Under the pieces are notes generated by a model. It was not told the origin of the DNA and ran no database searches. It saw only the letters and a program-made list of their open reading frames with translations. A stretch of 64,000 nt of DNA from Actinernus sp. WN-2022 (lineage: Eukaryota > Cnidaria > Anthozoa > Actiniaria > Actinernidae), in the NCBI GenBank assembly GCA_030867875.1, contig JAOWCC010001634.1:53664021-53728020 (forward strand), in the 5' to 3' direction. This document shows positions 10,201-25,200 of the stretch, piece by piece (the stretch's first letter is position 1; every line of letters begins with the position of its first letter). Both the position numbers and the translations under genes were made by a program.

Positions 10201-13200
10201 GGTTGTAGGGATAAAAGACTTATTAAAAAAAATATACAGGAGTCCCAGAGGGGGGTCCCAGAGGGGGGTCCCAGAGGTGGGGTCCCTTGTGATTTTTTTG
10301 TTGATTACTCAGCATGCAATTGGAGGTGGGAGCAGGAAAACATGGTGGAGAGAAGTGCAGCGTTAAGAATAGCATGTTTCACAGTCGCTTCGTGTATTTT
10401 GTGCAAACAAACCTGGTGGTTGGAAAGATTAAAGAAGGTACTGTAACGACTGAGTGCTGATTTTGTTTTTGCTTTTGATTTCAAGTGCGAATGGGAAGGT
10501 TTTTTGGGGCCGATTTTCAGCTCCTCAAAATTCGTGAAAATCGAAGAAAGGAAAAACGATCTCCAAAACAAATGAGTTTTTTTTCCGGTTACAGCTGTGG
10601 CTTTGAAGTCATTCATCCCTTGAAATAATATCGCAACATCGTATTTCCAGCATGTCTAGGTTTGATGCAATAATTTTTCCCAGGTACATGCTTCATATTG
10701 GCCGCTTTTGGCCGCTCTAGTAGTGAAAGGGTTAATTGGCTTCAAATAGTAAAGTCCCCTCCCTTAATGCTTGATTGAAAGGATGTGCAATATTTTCCTC
10801 GAAGACGAGATCTACGCACAGTTTATTAGTCATGTTTGCACATTTACTTTGATTTCATCCATCCCACATGTGTGCTACGATAGTCAGTGAAAACTATTGA
10901 AAATAATTTAGTTCCGACCCGGACCTAAAGGCGTGTCCCTCACCGAGACACAGCTCCTTTAATAGAGACATACTCCCCTCCTAAAATTAGAACAGAAGTT
11001 GTCAAACTATTTTTTTACTATATTTATTGCATTTTTTAATCGACCGAAACTCTAGTTAAATTTTAATATTGATTTTTTTAAATACTTATAGCGACCTTAT
11101 ATTGAAATAGTTATAATACTTAGATTTTGTAGTTTTAGATTTATTTAAACTAGAAATATATACATAGTCCTTAAAATTAAAATACGTACATTTTTAGTAG
11201 TTTTTAGATTCATAGCTGAACTAATTCTTTTATAAAAATAGTCCTTAAATTAATGTAATGTACTGTAACAATAATGAGGAGGACGATGACGACAACAACA
11301 ACGACAACAATAATAATAATCTTTAACTAATTGATAAAATACATATCATATGTTACAATAATCTAATAAAAATATGGAATACTAATTATAATCTAAATAC
11401 AAATACAATGGTTTATAAATATTAAATACTGTATTTTTGTTATATATATTTGTTGTACCCTTTTTGTAATTTTACTGAAGGGATTCCCAGTTTAACTAAT
11501 GTCTGCTGAGCCAAATCAAGTCTGCTGAGCCAAATCAAGTCTGACTTGATTACTTCGTGTTAAATTTAAAACTCTGCGATATGTAAACAAGGTCAGTCGT
11601 ATTCTAAAGATGGTGATAAAAATAGTTAATACCTTTCTCAGCTTCTTCTTTAGGAGAACAAGCAGAGCTTGCAGAACGGTATTAGAGAATCGCGGGCCAA
11701 TAGAAACATAGTCTGAAACAATGAATAAATCATTATGTAAAATGTATCAGAGAGGCACGGGCCAATAGAAACATAGTCTGAAACAATAACAAATAAATAA
11801 CTATGTAAAATGGTATTAGAGAAGCACGGGCGAATAGAAACATAGTCTGAAACAATAACAAATAAATAATTGTGTAAAATGGTATCAGAGATGAGCCCTT
11901 TTGTAAACTGTAAAAGGACTGGGACCGAGTATGTAAATTGAATCGAATTTAATAAAATTCATAACTTATTTTATTTTATTTTGAAGTAATGGTTCGCCAA
12001 AGAACAGGAACAAAAGACAATAGGGTGCGGCAATGAGCAATTCCCAGTAACGGTTTTGCTTGAATACGCCTTAAAGGGATACCCGAGTGAAAAATACATT
12101 TGGGCTCAAAAGCATTTTTCAGATGTACTTTGTTCAGAAAATGTATTAATTTTTCAGAGTTGAGAATGAGCCGCTCAAAGTTCGCCCCGCGAAGACCTGG
12201 GCGCCGCCATCTCGTTACATTAATTCCTGTGACGTTTTTTACGTTAACTTGTAGTGACTTTCTTTCTTTGTATAATTTTCACACGCTCGGAATTAGAGTA
12301 GATTTTCATCTATATGACAGAGCCATTTCGTACTAGAACAAAAATATGATGAAGACGATATAATGTGAGAGAAGTTCAGAAGACTGGGAGGACGAAGAGA
12401 AGCATGTGGAAGGCGAGAATATCAGACAAACAACATGATCGATCAAAAACCGAGGCTCGAAACAAATTAACAACCGACTACCGAGTGCTTTACTGGTAAT
12501 GTGCTACGATGTAAAGTGTCGCTGTGTGTGTTTATTGTATGGACCATGTCAGCCTTAAACACAAGACTAAAGTTCAAAAGTTCAAAGTTATTTTAGCACT
12601 TTCTCATTATTTACAATATCAAGGTGGGAGAACATTGAAGGTAGAAATATAACGTAATAATAAATAATAAAAGTATATATTTGAGGAAAATTAATTGTGC
12701 ACAGAAGCCAAAGTAGCATATAGCTTTCGAGTTGGCTACTGAATAGATATGAGTAGGTGAAAAGGAGGAGATTTGAATGTTATAGTTGAGGCATGAATAA
12801 ATGGAGTGGTGATGAGAGAAGTTAGGCTAGTATACTAATAATTATGTGTATTTAAGAGAAGGGATTACAAAGGAATTAAGAGAACCAGAGAGAGAAAGAA
12901 GAAAAAGAAAAGAAAAAGGAGAATATACAATTATAGAAAAGTAAACAATCTAATTATAGACTACATATAGTTATTGGTAATTAAGTTATTATAATAGGCT
13001 TAATTTTGATGAGTTTGTGTACAGCTATGACATATATAATAATAATAATAGCGAATAATAATAATATAAATATAAATAAATATAAAATAAATAAATAAGC
13101 ACTGGAAATTTACATGTGATTAGATTTATGCTTATGGCATATTATTAACAATAATGATAATTTATAATTACAATGATAATGGTAATAATGATAATGGTAA

Positions 13201-16200
13201 TAATGATAATGGTAATAATAATAATTTATAATTACAATGATAATGGTAATAATGATAATGGCAATAATGATAATTTATAATTACAATGATAATGGTAATG
13301 GTAATAATGATAATGGTAATAATGATAATGGTAGTAATGATAATGGTTGACATGAAACTTATACGGTAATTATATCTTCCCTTACAAAAATGAACATATC
13401 TATTTCCTAGCTATTTCCTATCCACATGCTAGTTATTGCTATCTAATTCCTAGTTGATGGCACAAATTTACTATCTTTTTACTATCTGAGCAGTTTATCG
13501 GATAATCCACTGTTATCTTTTCACTATCTGTTAGAAAGATAGTTAATAGATAGGCATTACGGATAGTTAAAAACTAGCCTATTTGAAACCTATCTGCAAG
13601 AACACAAACCTATCCGAAAACTATCTGCATGTAAGATAGTAGAAAACTAGCCTATCCGAAAACTCTCTGAAAATAATAAAAAATACGGATAGTAAAAAAC
13701 TAGCCTATCTAAAACCTATCTTCAAGAAAGCAAACCTAACCGAAAACTATCTGCATTTAAGATAGTAGAAAACTAGCCTATCCGAAAACTATCTTAAAAT
13801 AATAAAAAATACGGATAGTAAAAAACTAGCCTATCTAAAACCTATCTTCAAGAAAGCAAACTTAACCGAAAGCTATCTGCATGTAAGATAGTAGAAAACT
13901 AGCCTATCCGAAAACTATCTGAAAATATGAAAAAAATTAGATAGTAAAAAAAACACTAGGCTATCTGAAACCTATCTGCAAGAACACAAACCTATCTGTA
14001 AATGATAAAAATATGGATATTAAAAAACTAGCTTACCTGAAACCTACATTGTATTTGCAAGAACACAAACCAATCCAGAAACTATCTGCATTTACATTGT
14101 ATTATTATATATTATATATATTATCAACTTTCAAAGTTGTTTGCACAGCACCTGACAGATCCATGTGATGTCCCAGAGGAAACATACACCCAAACACACA
14201 TCTCCAGTTTGATAGAACAAACTGGAACTCCAATCAATAATTGTTTTCTCGGTGATGATGCAATGACGACAGAACTGTTTCTAATAGGTATTCAGTCTAT
14301 AGGCGTCAGTGATAACTTGTGTCTCATGACAACAAGTTTTCTCCAGATGGAATTTGTGCACCTGATGGCCATCAGGTACATGTACAAAAAATAAATAGTG
14401 TACGTAGCAGGTTCTGCATGCAGGTATTAGGGTCAGTTAATCTTTGGTTATGCTTTCATTTAAATAAAATGCAATATACATGTATTTCTGATCTTCATAG
14501 AATGTGGGACGTTCTTTGAATTCATCCTGTTGTTCCTCATAATTTAACGTGGGTTCCTGATAGGCAGCTGTTTGAACCATCATTTTCAAAAATTATAAAA
14601 TCATATACCACAATTCTGCAATATAATAAATTAAATAAACATTGAGATACATACATAAAGTGAGTTAATTTTTATGTCAATATGGTTTAAGTATCATAAG
14701 ATCCTGCAACCGGTTGGTCAAACCTGATTAAATTGGCTTCAAAAACTCATGAATAATTAATGAGCATTTTGTCCAATCAGATGAAGCAAATCAGTCACGT
14801 GCATGCTCCTTTATACCTGATAAAATCTCATTATTCTAAAAGGCCCGCGGAGGGATTTCAATTCTGTCCCAGAGGGAAATGGGGTTAATGATTGAGACAA
14901 TGGAATTTCTATTGATGTTTCAGCTTTCTCATTGAATTGCTAATTAGGATGAACGTTTTATATAAAGAATACTAATGAACATGAAATTTTATATAAAGTT
15001 TCATCCTAATTAAGAATTCACTGATAAAGATCCAAAGATAGCAAAAAGTACACGGAACATAAGGTACCTAGATAATAAATTTTGCACGAAATTTACTAAT
15101 ATCAGCAGACTACCGAGATACACAGATAATATTTTTAAAATTAAGTTATCCAACTACCATTACTTGTTTACCGAGCCACTGTTTAGTTCCAATTATTAAA
15201 CCAAACTCAAAGCCGTAAAATAATAAAAGCGTGCATTAAACTTACATATTTTGTGCCGGAGTCAAAAATTTAGAGTCTGCCGTCATGTCAGTCACATCGC
15301 TTTCCAAGTCTTGAACTTTATCGAGGTAACCACGACACCAAATCCTTCAAGTGCAGGTTCTTCTTGCATTGCGAAACGCCGCTTCAAGCAACATAGTATG
15401 GTAATTTCTTCATGTCATTCCCTTGAGATGTTCGTAATTACAGGCGGTGATTACTCGAATATTTTGCATGGCGCTGTGAATACAAAGGTTCAATGGTTCA
15501 TTTAGTAACCATTCCCTTCAGTTTTGCGTCTTTCTTTCATTGCATTCTTAAAGCGTTTTTGAAGCCGTTTAAAACACTCGCAGTACGTGTTTTATCAAGT
15601 CTAAAAATGAAAAAAACACTGCTGTGAGTGTTTTAAACAGTACTTAAAATTTTATTGATGAATGCAGATTTTTGGTTAAAAACTTAGTTAGACGAGGAAT
15701 GAGCAGTACCTTTCTATTTGTAATAATCCTAGATATTACAAGTTAAGGGATCAGAATCCTTGGTTAACATTTAATCCTGGATTAACATTAATCAAGCTTC
15801 GAACATTACTGCATGGGGCCATGGGCTTTTATCGCACGGCGGCCATGTTGAGTCCCAGGAGAATAAAAACCTTTGTTTTCGTCCGGTATACTCGTTCTGA
15901 AACCAACCAGTGCGAGGCTACCGGGGCCAAAACTATTGTTTTATCCAAGATGGCCGAACTGCGATAACAGCCCATGCTTGGCAGTGAAACATATCAAAAA
16001 TAAATTCCGAAATTGTGTGATAACTTGTCAAACTGGAATATCAGCTTGGCTTCAAGATACCAGTATGTATAATTGTACAACAATATATTTACCAGGCCAG
16101 TCTGGCTTTAAGTTAATTAAGGTTTTAAAAAAGTCAATAGACCGGTTTCACCAAAATACAAATTACGCCAAACTGGAGGGCAAAACAATGAGAATTTTCT

Positions 16201-19200
16201 ACATGAGTTGTGTTTCAATTTCTGCATAAGAGTAAATTTATTTAGTTTTGGCCTCCAGTTCGGCTAATTTGCATGTTAGTGAAACCGCGGTATATACCCT
16301 CACTGTGGCAGCCAATTTTCGCTATAACCAAACCATTGCTAGCATGTTAATATGTTAAGGCATTTATTAGAGAGAATTAAGATATTAGAATATTATCAGA
16401 GAAAGACTATATCTGATTACAGAGAAGATAGACTTTATGTTTTTTGAAGTTGAGGTTTGATAGTTGTTTAAAATTAGTAGTAATAGTTTCCCAAATTTTT
16501 GAAGCTGTAAATTATATAGTAAATTTTCCAAAGTTGGTTCTGACTTTTGGGCGATAGAAATTACTTCTGGCTGCGTATCTAGTATTGCATCCATGAATGC
16601 TTGTTACAGGTATAAGGAGATCGTGAAATATTGGGGGGTGGGGGGGGTAGTAGAGGGACAGTTGTAGAGTTTGTGAGCAAAAGTGTAAATCATATAGAAC
16701 AACAGATCACATTTTTGTTCTTAAAACTATTAGATTCTTATTATAATCAAGGTAGAAACGTTTATGCATGTTTTGTCGAAAGAAAGCATATGATTCTATT
16801 TGGAGACATGGTTTATTTTATAAGTTGGAGTTTGTAATATTTTTTTGGCTCAGTATTATTGTGGATATGTATAGGCATACCAAAGCATGCGTTAAAACTG
16901 ATTCTTTTCAGTCCTTTGTTGGTGTTAAACAAGGATGCAACTTAAGTCCAAACCTCTTTAATATTTACGATAGTTTTGTCAATGATATACCTGAGATTTT
17001 TACTAACAGGTGTCGACCAGTAACTTTAGGGACTTTAAAGTTGAACTGTCTGTTATATGCTGATGACTTATCAGAGAGCGAGGATGGCCTTCAATCTTCA
17101 ATTCACAATCTGCCTTCTTTACATTGTCCTCAGTCAATACACCAACCACGGGTTACCTACTCTGCAGAATCGACAAAGCACCATATATGCTTGTTTTCTT
17201 ATGGTACAGGGTCCAACCTTTAGTATTCTTTTCGGCTGCTAGAAGTAGCGAAATTCGCGTGTCTCTTTCCTTTCTGGCCCAGAGTACACATGCCCTCATG
17301 TTTGGGAATGCGTACTGCCCTGACTCGCACATTTTTAGTATGAAACTATGACTTGCTTCTTGGAACGGATTTAGCGGATTTTCGTACCACAGGTTTTGCC
17401 ACTTCTTCTGTAGAGTCTTTGATGGAACAATGATGCTTCTTCCGCCATCACGGGTGGCCAAGAAACCTTGAAACGCAGGCGGCAAAGTAATCACGACAGC
17501 TTTATTGTTGGCCATAAATACGGGAAGATTTGAGGGCTGCTGCTTTTTACTTTTCTTTACTCGGCTTGCCTTCCACTCCTTGTATGCTCTAAAGAGGCGC
17601 CTTGCTTGAAATTTAGTCATTTCTACATCACAGACTGCATCTTGTTCTGTCACGTCCTCTAAGTGTGTCACGGCGGCAGGTTTAAAGTAGAGACGACAGG
17701 TCACAGGTCAAGTCACGTTATGGAAATTAAATTAAAAATCGAATTCAAATCAAAATAATAAAGTAATGTAGGCATCTCCAGGTGTCAAGAGTTGAAAGCA
17801 ACAGCAACACTGGTATTCATTGCTGAGCGGGTTTAAATATCGGGGATACGATATTATTGTCGTAAAAGTACTGGTAATTGCATACGTCCGAATGCGTATT
17901 TGTGTTAACTCCTTTCCCAACTTTCTTGGTGTTGTCTGTGCCGTTTTTGCTACTTCCATAAACGAACGCATAAGGCCCCGGTCAAACGGTTTCAACGTCG
18001 GCTCAACGTCGGCTCAACGTCGGCTCAACATTGGTAAAATATGCTCTCCAACATGTTTTCAATATCTTTCACCGCCTTTCAGCAATGTTTTCAGACCATT
18101 TCAAACAGTTTCAAGCTTAGTCTGCTATGCAGACGTATTTTTTCACTCTCATAAATTCGAAGAAAAAAATTACCGTCTGCTTACCCGAGCGCTTAATTAG
18201 TTTCCAATATGCACACCTCGTTGTGTTATGGACCAATCAGATTTTACCTTCCATATCCTGGAAAGTGACGTAGTATTACATTTCAAAGCATTTAGACAAT
18301 ACATTTGCCATTGACCAATCATATGAGAGTGTTCACTGGCGCGCCGATTCACTAATATTCTAACAATGACTTTGATTTGGCAGAAAAATAAAGCAAACCT
18401 GCTGACGTCATGCTTGCATATTGGAAACTAATTGTAAGCAGACGTTAATTTTTTTCTTCGAATTTACGAGAGTGAAACAATACGTCTGCATAGCAGGCTA
18501 TTTCAAGCTCTGCTTCAACAAATATTGTACCCGCGATGTTGAAACCGTTTGGTTTGATTTACTTCTATTTCCATAGAATTTCTATCGACGGACTATTTGA
18601 TATTGGGGGAAGCGTCAGTATTTTTTTCCGGGTAGCCAAGGCCGGTAAGGGTTTAAAAAAGGGTTAAAAAACCTTAAAAACAAAAACATTTATTTGCTAA
18701 ATGTTTGTAATACTTCATTGATTGTACATCCTATCTTTAGAAAACTATTTGATAGCTCGGGGGGAAAAGGAGACCCCCTCTCCTCCATTTTTTTTTACAG
18801 TTTAGATGCTCTTTGCAATCTGATGCACGTTTGGTTTGTAAGCGGTGTTAACTGTAGGTGTTCAAAGGAATAAAAAATATAAGAAAAACAAGCTGAAAAT
18901 AATTCTGGTAGTTGTAGGAAAATGATGGCATCACGAAAAACGCGGTTTAATTGTGATCTGACATGTGACCTGTAACGTGACCTGTAATGTGACCTGTAAC
19001 GTGACCTGTAACGTGACCTGTGACCTGTACTTTAAACCTGCCGTGTCACGGAGGTTATACCGCACTCACTCATTTTCCCAAAATATGTAGATAGCGAATT
19101 CTTTTGAAGCCACAGTTCCAATGATTTTGGGCATTCAGAGTCGAATTCTGTTACTTTCCTCCTGGAAGGCGGTATATATTTTATTGGCATTGTTCTGAGC

Positions 19201-22200
19201 GTTACAAACCTCCTCGTTGTTGGTGTTGTCGTTGTTGCTGTTTATACTAGATGTTTAATTCATTATTATTATGGTATAGTGAAGATTTAGGAGCATTTTT
19301 ACTGGTAGTACGATGGTTTGTCTGATTCGTGTCAGACAAACGATCGTACTACCAGTAAAAATGCTCCTAAATCTTCATTAAACAGTCTTAAAAACTTCAG
19401 GGGATGATAAAGAACAAAACCAACAGTGTTCGAACCTACGATGAAGAAGGCTATGTCAAAAGAGCGGGGTGTTTTTGCTTTAGGAGTGAGCAAGAACAAG
19501 AGGTTCGTGTCGTAACGGTAATCTGAATTGTTACACGCAGTTTCCTGTTTCACGGCATTTTGGGAATTGTGCAAACACCACTGTCTAGCTTTGGTGTAGG
19601 TCACCAGTAACTCTCAATCTAAACCACAACACTATAATTTTAAATTGTAACCGGACTTAATTCATCTGATTCATAACGTATTGACTTTGTAGATGGCCGT
19701 ATATTTGTCATTTTTAGATACATGTATATATAATATAATATGTCAACCAAGGTCAGTAATCACAGTTATCTCTTAAATCTTGGCCAACTTTTATTGAATC
19801 GTTTTGTTATAGTTTTATTCACACACTCTCGTTTTAATAAGATTCGGAAGAATCGTTAAATTGACATACATGTAGATATACTTTGGTGTGCACATTTATA
19901 GATACATTTGGAACAGCCCTCTTAAAATATATCTTGCAGCAGGTGGCATGAAAAAAATATCAAACGGTTTTTACCCCCCCCCCCCCCAATATCCTGGTTA
20001 ATATTGGGCCAGAAAAAAAAATCATGCCCAGACAAAATCACCCACTCCCCCCTCAAAAGTCAAATGGTCGGTCCCTAAGTTTCGAAAGCAATGCCAATAT
20101 CAATATTGTCATAATCTACTTTAGTCTTGTGTTTAAGGCTGACAAGTTCCATACAAAAACACACAGTGAATCTTTACATCGTAGCACAACACCAGTATAG
20201 CACATAGCTCTGCCATATCGATGGAATCCGAGCGTGTGAAAATTATACAAAGAAAACAAGTCGCTACAAGTTAACCGCAAGACTCCGGTGGGACGAAGTG
20301 ACGTAAAAACATCACAGGAATTAATGTCAAGATGGCGGTGCCCAGATCTTCGCGGGGCCAACTTTGAGGGGCTCGTTCTCAACTATGAAAAAGTTTTATC
20401 AAATTTGAATACATTTTCTGAACAAAGTACATCTGAAAGATAGTTTTGAGCCCAAATGTGTTTTTCACTCGGGTATGATGTCCACAGTCAAAGTTATAAA
20501 CTGGTCATTTTTGCTGTGAAAACTGAAAGAAATCACCATCCAGCCAATCGGAAAGGAGGAAGAGAAAAGATATTTGAAACATAAATTTGAGAACTTTCCC
20601 CAATAACGATTTTCTTTGAAATTAGAGAACAAGTAGTTTGATCAAAACTAAATTGAAACATCAAAAATTATCTAATGAAAATATATTGCCTTTCTGGTTT
20701 TCTATTGAATGTACGATTATTAACCAATGAAATTACGAGAAAGAAGAATAGAAAATTAACACGTTCTTAGCCGGAGCATTACTTAAATGAACCCCACCAC
20801 AAGAAATATTACATCGAGTTTGAAGATGTTTGAGTACATAAGAACTGAATTACAAGCAATTACACTGCAATAGTCTTTACACATACCAAGCAACCTCTCG
20901 ATGTCATCCATAATGATACAACTAAGGTCTGACTTGTCTGCATCATCAAAGATCTGGGATGCAGTAAAACAAGAAAATCAATAAATTGGGTTAGCCACGG
21001 ATTTCTGTTGTACTGCAATAACCCAACAGTTTTCCCTTCATAAGTACTTCAAGCATTGATTTCGTTTGGCACAAAACAAAAAATATGATAATCGAGAAAA
21101 TGGCTAAGCCTTCGACCAAATATTGGGCAGAAATGGTGCTCCTCAGAGCAAGAGATGACGTCCAAAAACAGAGCTCTCGCACCCTTAGGCGCTTCTGTTG
21201 AACTTCATTTCTGGTACACAGTCCTATTTAAAGCTTATTTCGATGAGTTAATTGCAATATTTGCCATGTTTGTTTGGATTCTGTTGGCGTAATCGGGCTT
21301 TAACGTCAGTACAGTATTGGCAGTGACTAAACACAAATATCGCCCACATGGGTAGCTTGCTTGCAGGCGGTGGAGGTTTTATTTTCGCTAAGCAAACGGA
21401 TCATCGAAGCGGCCGCCATATTGGCCGAGCGTGATTGAGACCTGGGATCGAATGACAAATGGAGGGGGGTTCCTTTCTCCCCCCACCCCCTCCCCCCTCC
21501 CCCTTCATTTGTCATTCGATTCCAGGTCTCAATCACGCTCGGCCAATATGGCGGCCGCTTCGATGATCCATTTGCTGCGCGAAAAAACCACATGGGCTAC
21601 TGAGACGGATGTAGGCTAAACACAGGTTTTGATAAAACAGGTTGAGAACAATTTTAGACCCCTACCCTTACCTCTTCTCACCACTAGAAACCCGGTTTTG
21701 CATCTTCTTTTTTCCCTTTTATGTTAGGGTGTCATGTGACCTTTCGAAAGCCACATCCAATTTTCGGTTCTTGGTTCTTTAGATTGATTTTGTTCCTGCC
21801 TTGGACAGTTCTAAAAATTGCTAACAGTAGCTCAATAAATATCTGTAAACTCGTTTAATGAATGCTCTAAATAAACAAGTCAGAGCCAAATTTTAAGAGG
21901 AAACTTTTTGCTGATAAACTATACTGCTGGCAAATCCTTCTATTCCCCATATTTTTTTAGAATGGCTAAACATGGTTCAAGATGGCTAACGATGCCGAAC
22001 GATGCCGAACGATGCCTAGACATGGTACACGTGTTGCTACCATCAAGCTCCTTTCCAGGCTCTTTGGCGTGTTAACGACATTGTCACCTATCCCAATAAC
22101 TCGTTTCTGCGCTTGCAAAAGTACAGCCGGTAATGTATTAATCATTGAAATTTATTGCTCTGTCATTCTGTCTGCACATGAACTTTCCACAATTTCACGT

Positions 22201-25200
22201 GTAGAAAAAAATGCTGCTACTCTCCTGTTAAAACCTTCGTTACTCTTGAAAAGAGGTATTTTCTAATAAGATTTTTTTTTTATGACGTGATTGAAACATC
22301 AAAACTGCATTTAAAGACCCAGGGTCGACCATCACGCATAGCGCGCCTCACACTTCCGAGCCGCCATTTTGTGAGAGTCGAAAAGTCCAATATTTAGAGC
22401 GAAGTGAGAAATCCGTTTCCATCGCCTGTTTTCCTTCCTATAACTTTCGAATAACGTTCATTTTTACTTTCTTTATTTATAACTTAACATTTTGACAGCT
22501 ATTTTTACCCAAAAAAATATTTAGATCAGTATTATTTTGAGTGAACCGTCTTGCATTCTGGTGCGAGATAAGATCCGGCATTTCAGTCAAGAATGGAAAG
22601 TCCGCGTTTACCAGGCAACGCTCGATACATAATACTTCGGTCGTCTGTATTTTAACTCTGGAACATAAGGAAGGACAATCTTGGCAACTAGCGTATTCGC
22701 AGAGTATATTTCTTCAAGCTCCTCAAAGAAGGATTATTCAAATCAAACCAGGTCCAAGCCCAAGGACAAGGTGAGAAATGACTTGGAGTCAATTTGTTTT
22801 GCGTAAAATAACCATATCCATAGTTGGGTGAAATAAGCTTACCTTGGGTTATTTACAGTGAAAAGGTCCTATTTGCTCGTTTTATTTCAGGCATAGACGA
22901 AGAGCAAGGTGAGGACAATAAATCGAGACACCATTTCGACTATGATTATGAAGTCGCAGATGAATAGGAATTTGAAGGTAAAGAATGGTCGTAACAATTA
23001 ATTTCAATAGTATGATGTTGAAATGTGCACCGAAAAGAATGGCATTTGAGCAATTAAAAATGTGTTATGAATTTGATGACCTACCAAGAATATTAAAGTA
23101 CAATATTTTTATTGGACAACATGCTATATTGAATTCAAGGGAAACCAATTTGCTACCACAACCTGCAATTGCAGTTATCTTTATAAGCATCCCACTTCTA
23201 CTGTAAGCTTATACTTATTCTTCCCCCTTGTAAACTAGTTTCCTCAACATTCCATGCCCCCTCTAATAATGATTTGTTCTGCAGAACTTTCTCTAAAACT
23301 AAACTTTATATTTCATGGCTACAGGTACCCCTACATTGTATTTCATGAAAATTATCCTTGCTGCTGTTGATCACAACATACATCTCTTCTGCAAGCCTGT
23401 GGAGACCAAGTCTGGACACGGGAAGTTTTCAAAAAGAACCCAGAAGTACCATGCAGAAGTGAAGGAGGAGAAAATATATACATACATGTATGTCTACTTC
23501 TCCTACATGACTGCTCAAATGCTGTAAGAATGGAAACAGTTTGAGGGCAATTTCTCTCGGCAGTCTGATGAAGATAACTTCAACTCAAAGGACATTGCTC
23601 CAACAATAGACTGATTTATGTACTGATCAAATCGAAACATTGCTTAAATGACAGTGGTATCAGGCATTTGAACAACATATTTCAACAACCCAACAATTCA
23701 AATGCCAGGGGGGAGGGAAAGATATGTTTGATGTTTCAATTTTATCAGTACATCAGTTACATGTAGCTTGTACATTTGTTGTCCCAATTCAAATAATGCG
23801 ACAGCTTTCTAGGGATTCAGTGCTTTGTCTTCCAATCAGAGAAATTTATACATTTCCAATTTGGATACAGAAAAACAAGAAAACATTACTGAAGGGACAA
23901 TATTCAGGTAATCTGAATTGGGACAACAAATTAAATGTACTTGCTAAATCGGTCGATTGGAAGTTGTCTGGGTGGTGGTAGTCTTGCAAAATACTGTTGC
24001 TGGTGACTGACATTTTGATTACCCAGCTGATGGTCAGCCTTATATTATTAGAAGAGAAGTACCATGTGAATGTTCTGATATGCTTTTTTCAAACTTTTTC
24101 AACAGAGGACGGTAAAGATTAAAGTGGATTACAAAAGCTTATTTTAGGAACTTAAAAGTAGTATTTTTCATTCACTCGAACTTTGCCAAATATAACTGGC
24201 GTACTACTAGTTATGTTGTCTTTCATCATGAGGAAGTTCATTATTAGGGGGTTGATGGAGCCCCTTGAATCAAAGATGTATGTTGTTTACCTGGGGGACC
24301 TAGTTTCTTATAAGTTGTATCCCTAACTTTGACTACCTCAGTGACTGATTTGAAGTCAAAATGTTTGTTGGAAAACTCGATTATAAACAAGGGAAATGCC
24401 TGTTCTTTTAGTGAACAATATGTCTATCAATGTTGCAACAACCACTTTGTAAAAATCCAAGATGAAGAAAAATAAAGCTTTTTTCTTGAAATTACAAGTA
24501 ACAAGGTTCCTTCAATACATGTTGGCTAATAGAGGACTAATAGAATACTTGGGTAATTTTAAAATAAATAAAAACAAGATGGCAAAGAAATATTTCATAC
24601 TTTTTTGGCAGAAATAATACTTGGCATAGAAGTACTTGGCTGTAAACCAACCACTAACTATTTCCACTTTGCATACCAACTAGACATGACCTAGTTTGGG
24701 CTCTAGATTTAAGTTTTCTTTGATTATTACTGTATTTGTTGAAGTGAGACCCTGGGTGTTTCAAGTTGCAAAATTGCATTTACCCATATGTCGATCAAAC
24801 GAGTCTCGTCTCATACAAAGCTTTAACCAGGCTTAATTACCTTTTGATTGATGGTCAGCTAAATACAATTTTTCTAACTTCCAAGGTATCACTTCATTGA
24901 AAACAGTAATACGAGCTAATGAATAATAATTATTATACAGACCAATATGTCATGATTTGCTAAATTCTATAATACTTCAGAGGATGAAGCACATTAGCCT
25001 CTCCCCCATTCATTTTTGGGGCATTGCACATTCTCACCCCACAACGCCTGCTTGTCTGCGATGGACATTACTTTCTCAATGTGTGACCAATCAGAATTAG
25101 CTTTCCACAAAGTCAGTTGACCTTCACCTTGGCCACAAGATTGTACAACAAAAAGAAAATAGCTACCCTTGAAGCATTTAGGAATGGCAGCATGTACTTC

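Noticed and set aside
13168..13353. Ile/Thr-rich open frame
   Set aside because: Translation of the taatgataatgg microsatellite.
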